DNA of 64,000 bases, taken from positions 3,923,827-3,987,826 of the forward strand of contig NZ_LT732526.1 of assembly GCF_900155545.1 (NCBI RefSeq), written 5' to 3'. Position numbers and translations under genes: made by a program. The DNA is from Clostridium sp. Marseille-P2415. Lineage in GTDB: Bacteria; Bacillota; Clostridia; Lachnospirales; Lachnospiraceae. Under the pieces are notes generated by a model. The model had not been told where the DNA came from. It was given only the letters and a program-made list of their open reading frames with translations, and did not search any database. Positions 7,990 through 17,244 of the stretch are shown here, piece by piece. The stretch's first letter is position 1. Each line of letters opens with the position of its first letter.

Positions 7990-10419
7990 ATGGAATTTCA
8001 GCTGAATCAATACGGTTATATTACAAACTATCTTGTAAGCGGAAAAAAAGAGACCGGTTTTTTTAGTGACGCAGTTGGGAAAGACCAGCTTGCATGTGAG
8101 AAAATCATGAGAGAGCAGGTGGCAGATCACAATGAAAAAATGCCGGAGGGGATAATCCGTGCCGGTGAAATAAGTTCTCTTGGAATGCCGTGGGAATATG
8201 ACTACAATTTTGGAAGTTGGTTTGTAGACCGGTCTGCTTTTTATCCTTTACTTAAAAAAATAGAACTTCATGCTGCTTCGGCGTTGATTGCCCCGGAGAA
8301 CATGGAGGCGGAAGTCTGGCTGTGGAGCTATGCCTCAGTAGATTTATGGGTCAACGGAGAGTATGCAGGAGGAATTAAAACGCCTGTTTATAAGCCGATA
8401 AACCGTCAGGTGCTTCATCTGAAATTAAAAAAAGGAGAAAATCTGATTTTTGTCAGGCTTCAGAATCTGGGTGTCAGAGACACCAGAACGCTTTTCGGAA
8501 TTCAGATTCCGGGAGAGGAGAAGAAGGTTCTTAAGGTGGCGCTGCCTGATGACAAAGCAGTTAAGAAGCTGACAGATGCCGGGGAATGGCTTTCTTCTAT
8601 TACCATGGAGGAGGGGAAACTTTTATTTTCCTCTGCAGCTCCAGGAGGAAGCACTTTAATTTATGATTCAAAGCCTGTGGATTTTCTGCATCAGAATAAC
8701 CGTTACACCCGCCATGATATTTCGGGTCATAAGAATGTGCCCCTTCAGCCTGGCTGTCCGTATTTTAAGGTAGAGGTAGCAGTTGGGAGCCAGAGGCTTA
8801 CCAGAAGTTTTGAGAGACAGGAGATATTAGGGCCTGTCTGGAGCGGAGTCTCCGACCGGGAGGAAAATAGAGAAAGAATCTATGAAAGAATCGCATCAGT
8901 GGGACAGATCCCCAGGGGAGAGAAAGAAAGCTTTTCCATGTATCCGATTCTGGCACGTTGTTATACGAATGCCATGACTTCTGAGGACAGAAAAGAGATA
9001 TTAAAATCTCTTGACCAGATTGAAAGCAGGAGAGACTGTTCTGATTTCCTCACCTGTGCACTTGTCCGGTTTATAAAGCTCTATTCCATGGATGAGGAGC
9101 TGGCGGTACGCTGTAGAGAGGTTATGCTGAATTACAGATACTGGATGGATGAAAAAGGTAGTGATGGAATGTGCTTCTGGAGTGAAAACCATTCCCTTAT
9201 GTTTTTTGTAAGTGCTTACCTGGCAGGCAGCGTTTATTCCAATGACTTGTTTATCCGTTCGGGAAGAACAGGGAAAGAAATGGAAGAAGCAGCAAGAATT
9301 CGGATTTACGACTGGATGGAGGAAACTCTTAAAGAAGGTTTTGATGAATTCCACAGCGGCGGTTACACCCCGATTACCTTTGCCGCCATACTGAATGTAG
9401 TGGATTTCGGAGACGAAGAACTTTCCGGACTGGCAGTAAAAGTGGCAGACCGTTTATTACATGATCTTTCCCTGCAGACCTTTAAAGGAGTTTGCATTGC
9501 GCCTATGGGACGTGTATACCGTGAGGTCCTTTATCCTTATGCTCAGGACATTCAGTGCCTGGTGAATCTGCTGGATCCGAAAGCACCGGACAAGTTCAGT
9601 GAATGGATCATATTCCTCGCAACCAGCAAATATAAGCTTCCCAGCCGCCTTGATAAAATCATGAAGCAGCAAATATCCATGGTTTATGGGGAAAGCAATG
9701 CCAGGATCTGCGTGGAAAAGAATGAAGCTTACATGCTCACTTCCGTTCAGTCCCCAAGAGACGGAGAACCCAGGGTATGGGAAAATATATATGGCAGGGA
9801 AGATGCCTGCCAGGGAAGCTTTGCCTATGTTAAATCCTTGAATGAATGCTTCCATGGTACGACACAGTTTGAGCCGGGGGTATTCGGCTACCAGCAGCAT
9901 ATGTGGTATGCGGCTCTTGATCCGGCTGCTGTGGTATTTGTCAATCACCCGGGCGGAAGCTGTGAGACCAGTTCCACAAGACCGGGATACTGGTTCGGAA
10001 ACGGGATCATGCCTGCTCTTAAACAGGTGAAGAATGTATTGTTTGGAATTTACCGGATTCCTGAGAGTCATCCGATTCCTTTCACCCATGTATACTGGCC
10101 TAAAAGCCGGTTTAAAGAACAGATCATGGAAGATGGCTGGACAACGGGAAAAGCAGGAACCGGTTATGTGGCGCTTTGGTGCAGTGAACCGCTAAAGGCT
10201 TATGAGGATCAGCTCTTTGACTGTGAATACCGGGCGGAAAGCAGAAATACTGCTTATGTCTGCGTCTGTGGCAGTCAGGAGGAATTTGGCAGCTTAAGAG
10301 AATTTCTTGATGATTGTAAGAAGAAAGAACCCGTTTATGATAAGGAAAACAGCAGATTGCAGGCTGGAAATGACGGTGTTATCTATGAAAAGCATGAGAA
10401 TTTGACACAATATATTTAG
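7990..10419 (+). CDS. Large cytoplasmic protein of unknown function in sugar importer operon
   Basis: 809 residues from the ATG at 7990; an upstream in-frame ATG at 7852 lies inside the permease gene, and AAGAGGAA precedes 7990. No signal peptide or membrane segment. An N-terminal beta-rich region includes a jelly-roll-like stretch (around residues 95-165, with WLWSYASVDLWVNGEYAGG and LIFVRLQNLG), like the accessory domains of glycoside hydrolases. The central part is helix-rich and Trp/Tyr-rich, including MCFWSENHSLMFF and FDEFHSGGYTPITF, reminiscent of an (alpha/alpha) barrel in glycosidases or polysaccharide lyases. I do not recognise a named family or certain catalytic residues. Being last in the importer operon, it may be an intracellular hydrolase or lyase acting on the imported saccharide; that is inference. 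Confidence 0.75.
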   Translation: MEFQLNQYGYITNYLVSGKKETGFFSDAVGKDQLACEKIMREQVADHNEKMPEGIIRAGEISSLGMPWEYDYNFGSWFVDRSAFYPLLKKIELHAASALIAPENMEAEVWLWSYASVDLWVNGEYAGGIKTPVYKPINRQVLHLKLKKGENLIFVRLQNLGVRDTRTLFGIQIPGEEKKVLKVALPDDKAVKKLTDAGEWLSSITMEEGKLLFSSAAPGGSTLIYDSKPVDFLHQNNRYTRHDISGHKNVPLQPGCPYFKVEVAVGSQRLTRSFERQEILGPVWSGVSDREENRERIYERIASVGQIPRGEKESFSMYPILARCYTNAMTSEDRKEILKSLDQIESRRDCSDFLTCALVRFIKLYSMDEELAVRCREVMLNYRYWMDEKGSDGMCFWSENHSLMFFVSAYLAGSVYSNDLFIRSGRTGKEMEEAARIRIYDWMEETLKEGFDEFHSGGYTPITFAAILNVVDFGDEELSGLAVKVADRLLHDLSLQTFKGVCIAPMGRVYREVLYPYAQDIQCLVNLLDPKAPDKFSEWIIFLATSKYKLPSRLDKIMKQQISMVYGESNARICVEKNEAYMLTSVQSPRDGEPRVWENIYGREDACQGSFAYVKSLNECFHGTTQFEPGVFGYQQHMWYAALDPAAVVFVNHPGGSCETSSTRPGYWFGNGIMPALKQVKNVLFGIYRIPESHPIPFTHVYWPKSRFKEQIMEDGWTTGKAGTGYVALWCSEPLKAYEDQLFDCEYRAESRNTAYVCVCGSQEEFGSLREFLDDCKKKEPVYDKENSRLQAGNDGVIYEKHENLTQYI

Positions 10420-10432
10420 ATGGAGGTCCGTG

Positions 10433-10501
10433 ATGTTAAATCATCTTCGGAGTCCATTCTTCTGTTTTGGGAATAAAAGTGGGGCGTTGTTCCAAAGATG
10501 A
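10433..10501 (+). pseudogene. Short ORF with strong ribosome binding site, probable truncated gene start
   Basis: 22 codons (MLNHLRSPFFCFGN...) start 13 bases after the preceding gene, with GGAGGT at ideal distance. The frame ends inside a hairpin. A start this well formed for such a short product suggests the remains of a further operon gene removed by a deletion. I cannot name the lost gene. Confidence 0.3.
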
Positions 10502-10525
10502 TTAACAACTATGGAACAACGCCCC
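10481..10525 (-). terminator. Terminator hairpin between convergent genes
   Basis: Arms 10481-10494 (GGGGCGTTGTTCCA) and 10512-10525 are perfectly complementary over 14 bp. Read on the minus strand it is followed by ACTTTTATT, a modest T-rich tail, so it best serves the broken rpiR gene and may work in both directions. Confidence 0.7.
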
Positions 10526-10548
10526 CCAATCAATCTAACCATTGAAGG

Positions 10549-11269
10549 CTAAAATCTGGTATCAAGAAACATCGTCTCAGTATCTATTCTGAGCTTTTGG
10601 TTTTTACTATAATTAGCAGCAAACAAACAGGAATACAGGACATTTAACACGTATTCGATTGCCATCTGTGAAGAGAAGGTGGAAAATCTTATGGATTGGC
10701 TTTCCTTCTTTATCAGGGGAACCATAATATCGCTTAGCATGGCAATATGGGAAGAAGGGTTTGATGTAATCGCTATAATTTTAACATGATTTTTCCGGAG
10801 AATTTTGGCGGTTCGCGTGGGCGCTTTTGTTTCACCGCTATAGGAAATAATAATGGCGCAATCCTCTTTCGTAAATGTGTTTGCAAGCTGATCGTTTTCG
10901 CCGTGTATGGATGTGCTGATTAAATTTATATTGATCTTCATCAACCTGTTCTGAAAACTTAAGGCCCGGATATAACTGTCACCCTCTGCAAATATTCCAA
11001 CCCGTCCGGCATTTAATATCGTGCGGACGGCTTTTTCTATTGTGCTGCAGTAATTCTGCAGAGAATTTTATTTTAAAATCTTTATAGCCCTTTAAACCGA
11101 TTTTCCGGCATAAACGTACAATGGTTGAAGTCGAAGAATTGGTATTCAGGGCAAGCTCCTGAATAGACATTTCCAATATCAGATCCTTGTTTTTGAGAAT
11201 ATACTGTGATATTATCCGCTCAGAGGAATTGAATTGCTTGGCTTTTTCTAAATTACTGATAATAGGCAT
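10549..11269 (-). pseudogene. RpiR-family transcriptional regulator, frameshifted and internally deleted
   Basis: Two pieces of one gene in different frames. The N-terminal piece starts at the ATG at 11269 (AGGAGGT at 11276-11282) and encodes the RpiR helix-turn-helix (SIQELALNTNSSTSTIVRLCRKIGLKGYKDFKIKF), then goes out of frame around 11040-11060. The C-terminal piece, readable from about 11050 (TIEKAVRTILNAGRVGIFAEG...) to the stop at 10549, encodes most of an SIS sugar-phosphate-binding domain, including IIISYSGETKAPTRTAKIL. The roughly 35 linker residues that normally join the two domains are missing, so there was an in-gene deletion as well as a frameshift. It was probably the regulator of the neighbouring sugar genes. 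Confidence 0.82.
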
Positions 11270-11707
11270 TTTGCTACCTCCTGCCAAAGATTTTAACACA
11301 TAATGTCAGGAAAACAAATAAATTTCACCCTGTGGGTGATTAATATGTGTAATTTTGTTCCAGGATAATTGAAAAAGATGGCATGATTTTTTGAACAAAA
11401 TAACAACATCGGGAAAAAGATTTACAAAGCCGAAAAAACGTGCTAATTTGAATGTACAAAGCGCTTATGACAACCGATAGGTATGCGGATGCTGTCATTT
11501 TAACAAAGGATATGCCGATCCGCGAGAGGGAACGGTTTGAAGGGATGGTGATCTTTCATGTTACGGTAAAAGCAGCGATCAAAGACGCGGTTAAGATCAT
11601 GGAAGCGGTGGAATCACACTGCAGATAACGGAAATGGGCAGATTGGCTGTACAAATGTATATGCAGACTTATCTGCCCGTCATTTTAAAATATAAGGAGC
11701 AGATGAC
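11270..11707. other. Intergenic region with a short gene remnant
   Basis: 438 bases upstream of the oxidoreductase gene. It contains a 53-codon frame (11467-11628) beginning MTTDRYADAVILTKDM and ending KIMEAVESHC. This has coding character (regular helical pattern, no ribosome binding site) and reads like the C-terminal end of an enzyme, but I cannot name the family. AGCGCT in ACAAAGCGCTTATG (about 11457) resembles the core of a CcpA site only loosely. The start codon at 11708 has AAGGAG. Confidence 0.45.
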
Positions 11708-12703
11708 ATGAAAATTGGAATAATTGGTTCGGGATTAATCGTCCGTACCGCTCTGGAAGTTATAAAAAATATTGAAGATACCCGCTGTACGGCAATGTAT
11801 TGCCGGACCGCGGGAAAAGAATCAGCGCAGGAAATTGTAAATGAATATGGAATCGGCAGCCTGTACGATGACATTGATGCTTTTTTGGCAGATGATACAT
11901 ACGATGTGGTATATGTTGGCGTAATCAACAGCGGGCATTATGAATTCACCAAAAAGGCCCTGCAGGCAAAAAAGCATGTGATATGTGAGAAAGCATTTAC
12001 TTCCGGTTATCAGGAGGCAAAGGAGCTGCTTGATTTAGCGAGAGAAAATCAGTTGTTCCTGTTTGAAGCGATCATGCTCCGGTATTTGAATAATTATAGA
12101 GAAATCAAGAAAACGATTCCGCTGCTGGAGGATATTAAATTGATCCAGTGCAATTACTCCCAGTATTCCAGGCGGTACGATAAGTATCTGGCTCATGAGG
12201 TATTGCCGGCATTTGATCCGGAGCTGTCAGGGGGATGTCTGTACGATATCAATGTTTATAACGTACATTTTGTTGTCGGATTGTTTGGCAGGCCTGAGAA
12301 GGTGCACTATTTTGCCAATATTGGTTATAACGGGATTGACACTTCGGGAGTTCTGGTTCTTGATTACGGCTCCTTTAAAGCTGTATGCTGCGGGGCAAAA
12401 GATTCCGCAAGTCCGGCCGGAAGCACCATACAGGGTGAGAAAGGCTATATCTTAGTGGATTCCATGCCCGGTCATGTGTCAAATGTCAGCGTGGTGCTGA
12501 AGGATCAGACCTATAAGATTGATCTGGATCATATTGAAAATCCCATGGAAAATGAATTCAGGGCAATCTTTGATATGATCAGGGAAAAAGACTATGAACG
12601 CTGCTTTGAATATATGGAGCTTACATTGATCGCTATGGAAGTGCTGGAAGCAGGCAGAAATGATGCAGGTATTGTATTTGCAGCAGACAGAAAGCAGGTA
12701 TAA
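11708..12703 (+). CDS. Gfo/Idh/MocA-family oxidoreductase
   Basis: 331 residues. An N-terminal Rossmann fold opens with KIGIIGSGLIVRTALEVI, followed by the family signature VGVINSGHYEFTKKALQAKKHVICEKAFTS, in which EKA replaces the more common EKP while keeping the lysine. The C-terminal alpha/beta domain contains GGCLYDINVYNVHFVVGLFG, equivalent to the GG.L.D.G.H motif. Such enzymes oxidise or epimerise sugars and inositols with NAD(P). The next gene starts directly after its stop, so the two are cotranscribed. The substrate is unknown; the neighbouring phospho-glucosidase suggests a glucoside-derived sugar. Confidence 0.9.
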   Translation: MKIGIIGSGLIVRTALEVIKNIEDTRCTAMYCRTAGKESAQEIVNEYGIGSLYDDIDAFLADDTYDVVYVGVINSGHYEFTKKALQAKKHVICEKAFTSGYQEAKELLDLARENQLFLFEAIMLRYLNNYREIKKTIPLLEDIKLIQCNYSQYSRRYDKYLAHEVLPAFDPELSGGCLYDINVYNVHFVVGLFGRPEKVHYFANIGYNGIDTSGVLVLDYGSFKAVCCGAKDSASPAGSTIQGEKGYILVDSMPGHVSNVSVVLKDQTYKIDLDHIENPMENEFRAIFDMIREKDYERCFEYMELTLIAMEVLEAGRNDAGIVFAADRKQV

Positions 12704-12704
12704 G

Positions 12705-13727
12705 ATGAAAAAGGTATTAATCGTAGGCGGGAGCGGAACAATTTCAAGCCCGATCACAGAAATGCTGGCACAGGATAAAACCGTGGAGCTGTTTGTTTTA
12801 AATCGCGGCAATAACAATGAAAGTCTGCCGGAGAACATTTCTTTCATAAAAGGAGATATCAATCAGACGGATGAAATGCAGGAGGTTATGAAAGGCCGGA
12901 CCTTTGACTGCGTTATTAATTTTATTATCTGGAATGAAGAGAATGCAAAAAATAATATTGAAATTTTCAGGTACAAAACAAAACAGTTTATATACATCAG
13001 TACCGTATGTGTCTTAAATCATGAAACGGATTGCAATGTAAATGAAGCAATGGATAAGGGAAATTCCTATTCCGGGTATGGCAAGGCAAAGGCGGCGGCT
13101 GAGGATGTATTCCTGGAAGAAGCAAAACGTACAGGCTTTCCGATTACCATTGTGCGCCCGACACAGACGTATTCCAGGAACCGGATTCCGCTCAGCGTGA
13201 AGGGAAAAGGCTGCTGGCCGGTTATCAGCCGGATGCTCAGGGGAAAAGAGGTAATCATTCACGGGGATGGACAGTCCGTATGGGCAAGCACTCATGCCGA
13301 TGACTTTGCGCAGTATTTCTGTAAACTGGTGGGCGATGAATCTGCAATAGGGGAGATTTATCAGATCATGAACCCGGAGCCGCATACCTGGGATATGATC
13401 TATCAGGAACTTGCCAGGCTGTTAAAGGCAGAGTATAAGCCGGTTTATATCGGAACCGACTTATTAAGAATGTCTAAGACATATAACATGGAAGAATCCA
13501 TTCAGGGAGATAAGCGGTGGTCTAATATTTTTGATATCAGTAAGATCAGCTCGAAAAATCCGGGATATGCCTGCAAGATCAGCTACAAAGAGGGATTGCG
13601 GATGTATCTGGAATATATGGAAGCGCACCCCGAACTGAAAATCGAGGAACCGGAGTTTGATGAATGGTGTGACCGGGTAATCCGGCTATACGGAGAGGCG
13701 AAAGCAATTTTCGCAGACAGGATTTAA
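12705..13727 (+). CDS. NAD-dependent epimerase/dehydratase family protein (extended SDR)
   Basis: 340 residues from the ATG at 12705, one base after the upstream stop; the longer frame from 12660 lies within that gene. The Rossmann motif is VLIVGGSGTISSPI, and the catalytic Tyr/Lys pair sits in YGKAK (YxxxK). TVCVLNH may hold the SDR serine/threonine position. It belongs to the atypical group of extended SDRs that includes mRNA-binding-like and isoflavone-reductase-like members. It may act on the same sugar as the upstream oxidoreductase; that is inference from the operon. Confidence 0.85.
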   Translation: MKKVLIVGGSGTISSPITEMLAQDKTVELFVLNRGNNNESLPENISFIKGDINQTDEMQEVMKGRTFDCVINFIIWNEENAKNNIEIFRYKTKQFIYISTVCVLNHETDCNVNEAMDKGNSYSGYGKAKAAAEDVFLEEAKRTGFPITIVRPTQTYSRNRIPLSVKGKGCWPVISRMLRGKEVIIHGDGQSVWASTHADDFAQYFCKLVGDESAIGEIYQIMNPEPHTWDMIYQELARLLKAEYKPVYIGTDLLRMSKTYNMEESIQGDKRWSNIFDISKISSKNPGYACKISYKEGLRMYLEYMEAHPELKIEEPEFDEWCDRVIRLYGEAKAIFADRI

Positions 13728-13748
13728 GGTTGGAGGAAAATTATTTTA

Positions 13749-13777
13749 TTGACACCGGGCATTTTTATAGTTATGGT
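13749..13777 (+). promoter_or_regulatory. Promoter of the 6-phospho-beta-glucosidase gene
   Basis: TTGACA (13749-13754), a 17-base spacer, then TATGGT (13772-13777). A near-consensus -35 with optimal spacing lies just upstream of the glucosidase gene, so that gene can be expressed independently of the two genes before it. Confidence 0.65.
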
Positions 13778-13816
13778 GTAATAAGGAATGAAAACGTATG
13801 AAGGGAGAAGATAATT

Positions 13817-15229
13817 ATGCAGCATAAAAGATTAAAAGATTTTCCGGAGGATTTCCTGTGGGGAGCCTCCACTTCCGCTTATCAGGTGGAGGGAGCCAAT
13901 CTGATTGACGGAAAAGGGCCATCCTGCCAGGATGTAAAAAAGGTACCGGAAGGAACTTCCGAACTGGATGTGTGTGCGGACCAGTATCATCATTATAAGG
14001 AAGATGTGGCATTGATGGCGGAAATGGGATTTAAGACCTACCGCTTTTCCATCGCATGGTCACGCATTTTGCCGGAGGGCGCCGGAAGGGTCAATCCTAA
14101 GGGCATCGAATACTACAACAATCTGATCGATGAATGCCTGAAATATCATATTGAGCCGTTTGTTACCATGTTTCATTTTGACATGCCGGCCGCTCTTGAT
14201 CAACGGGGCAGCTGGGGAAATCCGGAATCTGTTGACTGGTTTTTAAATTATGCCAAAGTCCTGTTTGAGAATTTCGGAGACCGTGTCAAATACTGGCTTA
14301 CAATAAATGAACAAAATATGCTGACGCTGGTGGGTCCTGTGATCGGGACGCTGTTCCTGCCGGAAGGCTGTACAAATGTGAAAAAGGAGGTTTACCAGCA
14401 GAATCACCATATGCTGGTTGCGCAGGCGAAAGCGATGGCCCTTTGTCATGACATGCTGCCCCACGCGAAAATAGGACCGGCACCTAATATTTCTCTGGTA
14501 TATCCGGCCAGCTGTAAACCGGAAGATATTCTGGCAGCCCAGAATTACAATGCTATCCGCAACTGGCTGTATCTGGATATGGCGGTATACGGAGTTTACA
14601 ACAACCTGGTATGGGCATATTTAGAAGAGCATGATGCCTGCCCGGTGTTTGCACCCGGCGATGCGGAGGCACTTAAGAACGGACATCCTGATTTTATCGG
14701 GTTTAATTATTATAACACTGCGACCTGTGAGGCGAGCGACGGAACTGAAACCATGGATCCTGGAGCGGATCAGCAGACTGCAAGGGGAGAGGCAGGATTT
14801 TATAAGGGATTTAAGAACCCGCATCTGCCGGTTACAGAATTTGGGTGGGAGATCGACCCGGCAGGATTCCGGGCTACCATAAGGGAAATGTATTCCAGAT
14901 ACCGCCTTCCCATGATCGTTACGGAGAATGGACTTGGTGCTTATGATAAACTGGAAAACGGAAAAGTACATGATCCTTACCGCATTGAATATCTGAGGAG
15001 ACACATCGAACAGATTCAATTGGCAATTTCTGACGGCGCTGAGATGATGGGATACTGTCCATGGTCAGCCATTGATCTGATCTCGACCCATGAAGGCATG
15101 GTAAAGCGCTACGGTTTTATCTATGTGGACCGGGATGAGTTTGATGTGAAAAATTGTGACCGCTACCGTAAGGATTCGTTTTACTGGTATAAAAAAGTGA
15201 TCGCCGGCAATGGGAAGGATTTGGATTAA
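13817..15229 (+). CDS. 6-phospho-beta-glucosidase, glycoside hydrolase family 1
   Basis: 470 residues, full GH1 length. The N-terminal signature is FLWGASTSAYQVEGA. The acid/base is Glu165 in LTINEQN (NEQ rather than the common NEP) and the nucleophile is Glu370 in IVTENGLG. Ser423, Lys430 and Tyr432 in STHEGMVKRYGFIYVD have the S-x6-K-x-Y spacing that binds the 6-phosphate in phospho-glycosidases, so the substrate is probably a 6-phosphorylated beta-glucoside made by a PTS. No matching PTS lies beside it. It has its own promoter and a strong terminator. Confidence 0.93.
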   Translation: MQHKRLKDFPEDFLWGASTSAYQVEGANLIDGKGPSCQDVKKVPEGTSELDVCADQYHHYKEDVALMAEMGFKTYRFSIAWSRILPEGAGRVNPKGIEYYNNLIDECLKYHIEPFVTMFHFDMPAALDQRGSWGNPESVDWFLNYAKVLFENFGDRVKYWLTINEQNMLTLVGPVIGTLFLPEGCTNVKKEVYQQNHHMLVAQAKAMALCHDMLPHAKIGPAPNISLVYPASCKPEDILAAQNYNAIRNWLYLDMAVYGVYNNLVWAYLEEHDACPVFAPGDAEALKNGHPDFIGFNYYNTATCEASDGTETMDPGADQQTARGEAGFYKGFKNPHLPVTEFGWEIDPAGFRATIREMYSRYRLPMIVTENGLGAYDKLENGKVHDPYRIEYLRRHIEQIQLAISDGAEMMGYCPWSAIDLISTHEGMVKRYGFIYVDRDEFDVKNCDRYRKDSFYWYKKVIAGNGKDLD

Positions 15230-15335
15230 CGCTGATCAATGGGGCTTGTGAAATCCATGTTGATGAGCGGTCTGAAATATTGCAAAAGCCTATGAACAAA
15301 TGATTGAACATATGGCTGATATCAGGCAGGCGGTT

Positions 15336-15383
15336 CAGGCAGGCAGCAGATGAATAAATCATCTGCTGCCTGCCTGATTTTTA
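15336..15383 (+). terminator. Strong rho-independent terminator
   Basis: Arms 15336-15353 and 15359-15376 form an 18-bp perfect stem (CAGGCAGGCAGCAGATGA and complement) with a 5-base loop, followed by ATTTTTAG. The stem overlaps the end of a short frame (NIAKAYEQMIEHMADIRQAVQAG, about 15273-15353) that looks like the last residues of a lost gene. Confidence 0.88.
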
Positions 15384-15643
15384 GTTTAGAGCAGAAGGGT
15401 TTTAAAGAATGATCTCATGGCCGGTCAAATTAATAAATGTGTTACAGTTCGATTTACCAGAAGTATTTCAGCCGAAATTTTGAATTAAAAAGGACAGTTG
15501 AATGAGCTTTTTTTATGAAATATACGCATATTTTTATTGATGATTTAAACGAAAGTCAATTCTTTTGATACCTGAAATTTGGAATCTTTATGATAAAAAT
15601 GAGTATTTGAACAGAAGAATTTGTATAAATCAAATAAAAATCA

Positions 15644-15672
15644 TTGACAGCATTGTTAAATGATGATATATA
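15644..15672 (+). promoter_or_regulatory. Promoter of the amidase/TRAP operon
   Basis: TTGACA (15644-15649), 17-base spacer, TATATA (15667-15672). Close to the vegetative consensus. A 12-bp palindrome begins 12 bases after the -10 element, so repression by steric block is likely. Confidence 0.75.
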
Positions 15673-15684
15673 TAGTATGTAAAA

Positions 15685-15696
15685 ATTGTCGACAAT
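15685..15696. promoter_or_regulatory. Candidate operator of the GntR/FadR-family regulator
   Basis: Perfect 12-bp palindrome ATTGTCGACAAT located at about the transcription start. Its GT...AC core fits the pattern of operators bound by FadR-subfamily GntR repressors. The gene of such a regulator (21018) ends the same operon, which suggests autoregulated control by the catabolic substrate. Assignment is inference. Confidence 0.5.
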
Positions 15697-15789
15697 ATAA
15701 ATATTTAAAAAACACAAAAATGTAAATTAAAAAGGAGGTTTATTACTGTAAAGTAAATAATCAGAGGAATTGTTTGAGGAGGAAGTTTA

Positions 15790-17220
15790 ATGGAAGACAT
15801 TACAATGCTGAGTATGGAAAGGGTCTCAAAAATGATTGAGTATCGGGAGATTTCTCCAGTTGATCTTGTTGAGGCATGTATTGCTCGGACAGAGAAATTG
15901 CAGCCGGAGTTAAATGCGTATGTATATTTTATGGCTGATGAGGCCCGTGAGGCTGCAAAAGCTGCAGAAAAAGAAATTGATAAAGGACATTACAAAGGTA
16001 AGTTACATGGAATTCCGATTGCATTAAAGGATTTATATTATACCAGGGGGATTCCGACAACTGCAAGTTCAAATGTATTACGGGATTTCCGCCCTGAGTA
16101 CAACGGTACCGTTGTACAGCGTTTGATCGATGCAGGTGCGATAATCATGGGAAAAACAAATACCCATGAATTTGCTTTTGGACCATCTACGGAGGAGAGT
16201 TGTTTTGGACCCACCCATAATCCATGGAATCCGAAAAAGATTCCCGGTGGCTCGTCCGGTGGTTCCGCAGTAGCAGCTGCTACCGGAATGGCTTATGTTG
16301 CAATGGGAACGGATACCGGCGGCTCCATACGAATCCCTTCCCATATGAGCGGAACAGTTGGTTTTAAACCAAGTTACGGACTTGTCAGTTTATACGGCGT
16401 TATTCCTATGTGTACCGCTACAGATCATCCGGGGCCATTGTGCAGAAGTGTTGCTGACGCGGCTATTACGGTAGATGCAATTACCGGTACGGACCCGCTC
16501 GATCCATGCCAGGAGCCAATTATGGGAGAATCAACTCACTTCTATAAGAAACTCCGGGAGAAAACCGATTTAAAGGGAAAGGTGATCGGTGTTCCAACTA
16601 ACTTTTTCCTTGAGAAAACCGATTTTGAGGTTGAGCGAGTATTTAAAGAAGGAGTCGGGCGTTTTAAGGCATTAGGGGCAGAGATAAAATATATTGAGGT
16701 ACCGCTTCTGGAGCTGCTGGATGATACAGGAGATTGTATCGTGTTTAGTGGAACCGCATTTACACATAAAGATATGTTTCATAAATATAGGGACAAATAT
16801 CAGGAAGGCGTTGTAAAACGGCTGGAAGCAGGAGGAAAGTATACTGCCGTTCAGTATATTCAGGCACTGAAGGACCGTGAGAGACTTAAGCAGTCCTGGG
16901 AAAATGTCATGAAAGACTTGGACGCGGTTGTTGTGCCGACATGCCCGATCGAAGCTTATGACATCGGACTGCCGGATCCATGGCTGGTCCAGTCAAGAGG
17001 TAAAACAGAATATGGCAAGCAGATGTGTTCGCGGCATACCCGGTTGTCAAGTTTAACGGGAAGCCCTGCTCTTTCACTGCCAATTGGTTTAACAAAGAAT
17101 AATTTACCGGTCGGACTCATGGTAATGGGGCGGAGAAACGATGATCTGGGTGTGCTGAGTGTTGGTGCGGCTTATGAAAAACATTATGATTACCCCAGGC
17201 TGAAATACGGAACAGTATAA
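15790..17220 (+). CDS. Amidase (amidase-signature family)
   Basis: 476 residues, full length for the family. The catalytic triad is visible: Lys80 in GIPIALKDLYY, Ser155 in the Gly/Ser loop PGGSSGGSAVAAATG and Ser179 in GTDTGGSIRIPS, with the usual 24-residue gap between the two serines. Family members hydrolyse amides to carboxylates and ammonia (GatA, acetamidase, allophanate-type enzymes). There is no GatB/GatC beside it. Its place in front of a TRAP carboxylate transporter and an aldolase-fold protein points to a catabolic amidase rather than a tRNA amidotransferase subunit. Confidence 0.92.
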   Translation: MEDITMLSMERVSKMIEYREISPVDLVEACIARTEKLQPELNAYVYFMADEAREAAKAAEKEIDKGHYKGKLHGIPIALKDLYYTRGIPTTASSNVLRDFRPEYNGTVVQRLIDAGAIIMGKTNTHEFAFGPSTEESCFGPTHNPWNPKKIPGGSSGGSAVAAATGMAYVAMGTDTGGSIRIPSHMSGTVGFKPSYGLVSLYGVIPMCTATDHPGPLCRSVADAAITVDAITGTDPLDPCQEPIMGESTHFYKKLREKTDLKGKVIGVPTNFFLEKTDFEVERVFKEGVGRFKALGAEIKYIEVPLLELLDDTGDCIVFSGTAFTHKDMFHKYRDKYQEGVVKRLEAGGKYTAVQYIQALKDRERLKQSWENVMKDLDAVVVPTCPIEAYDIGLPDPWLVQSRGKTEYGKQMCSRHTRLSSLTGSPALSLPIGLTKNNLPVGLMVMGRRNDDLGVLSVGAAYEKHYDYPRLKYGTV

Positions 17221-17244
17221 TAAAATATGCAAGGAGAGGACAAA

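Larger units (their letters stand above)
15384..15789. other. AT-rich upstream region of the amidase/TRAP operon
   Basis: 406 bases, strongly AT-rich, with no gene. It holds the promoter (15644-15672) and the palindrome (15685-15696) listed separately, then about 90 bases of leader up to the GAGGAGGA ribosome binding site of the amidase gene. No riboswitch fold was recognised. Confidence 0.6.

Noticed and set aside
9457-10089. 210-codon minus-strand frame opposite the 809-residue protein
   Set aside because: It lies fully antisense to a frame with a good ribosome binding site and operon context; its translation has no domain features.
15790-17220. GatA subunit of the tRNA amidotransferase
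   Set aside because: Same superfamily, but there are no gatB or gatC genes beside it, and the TRAP/GntR context points to catabolism.
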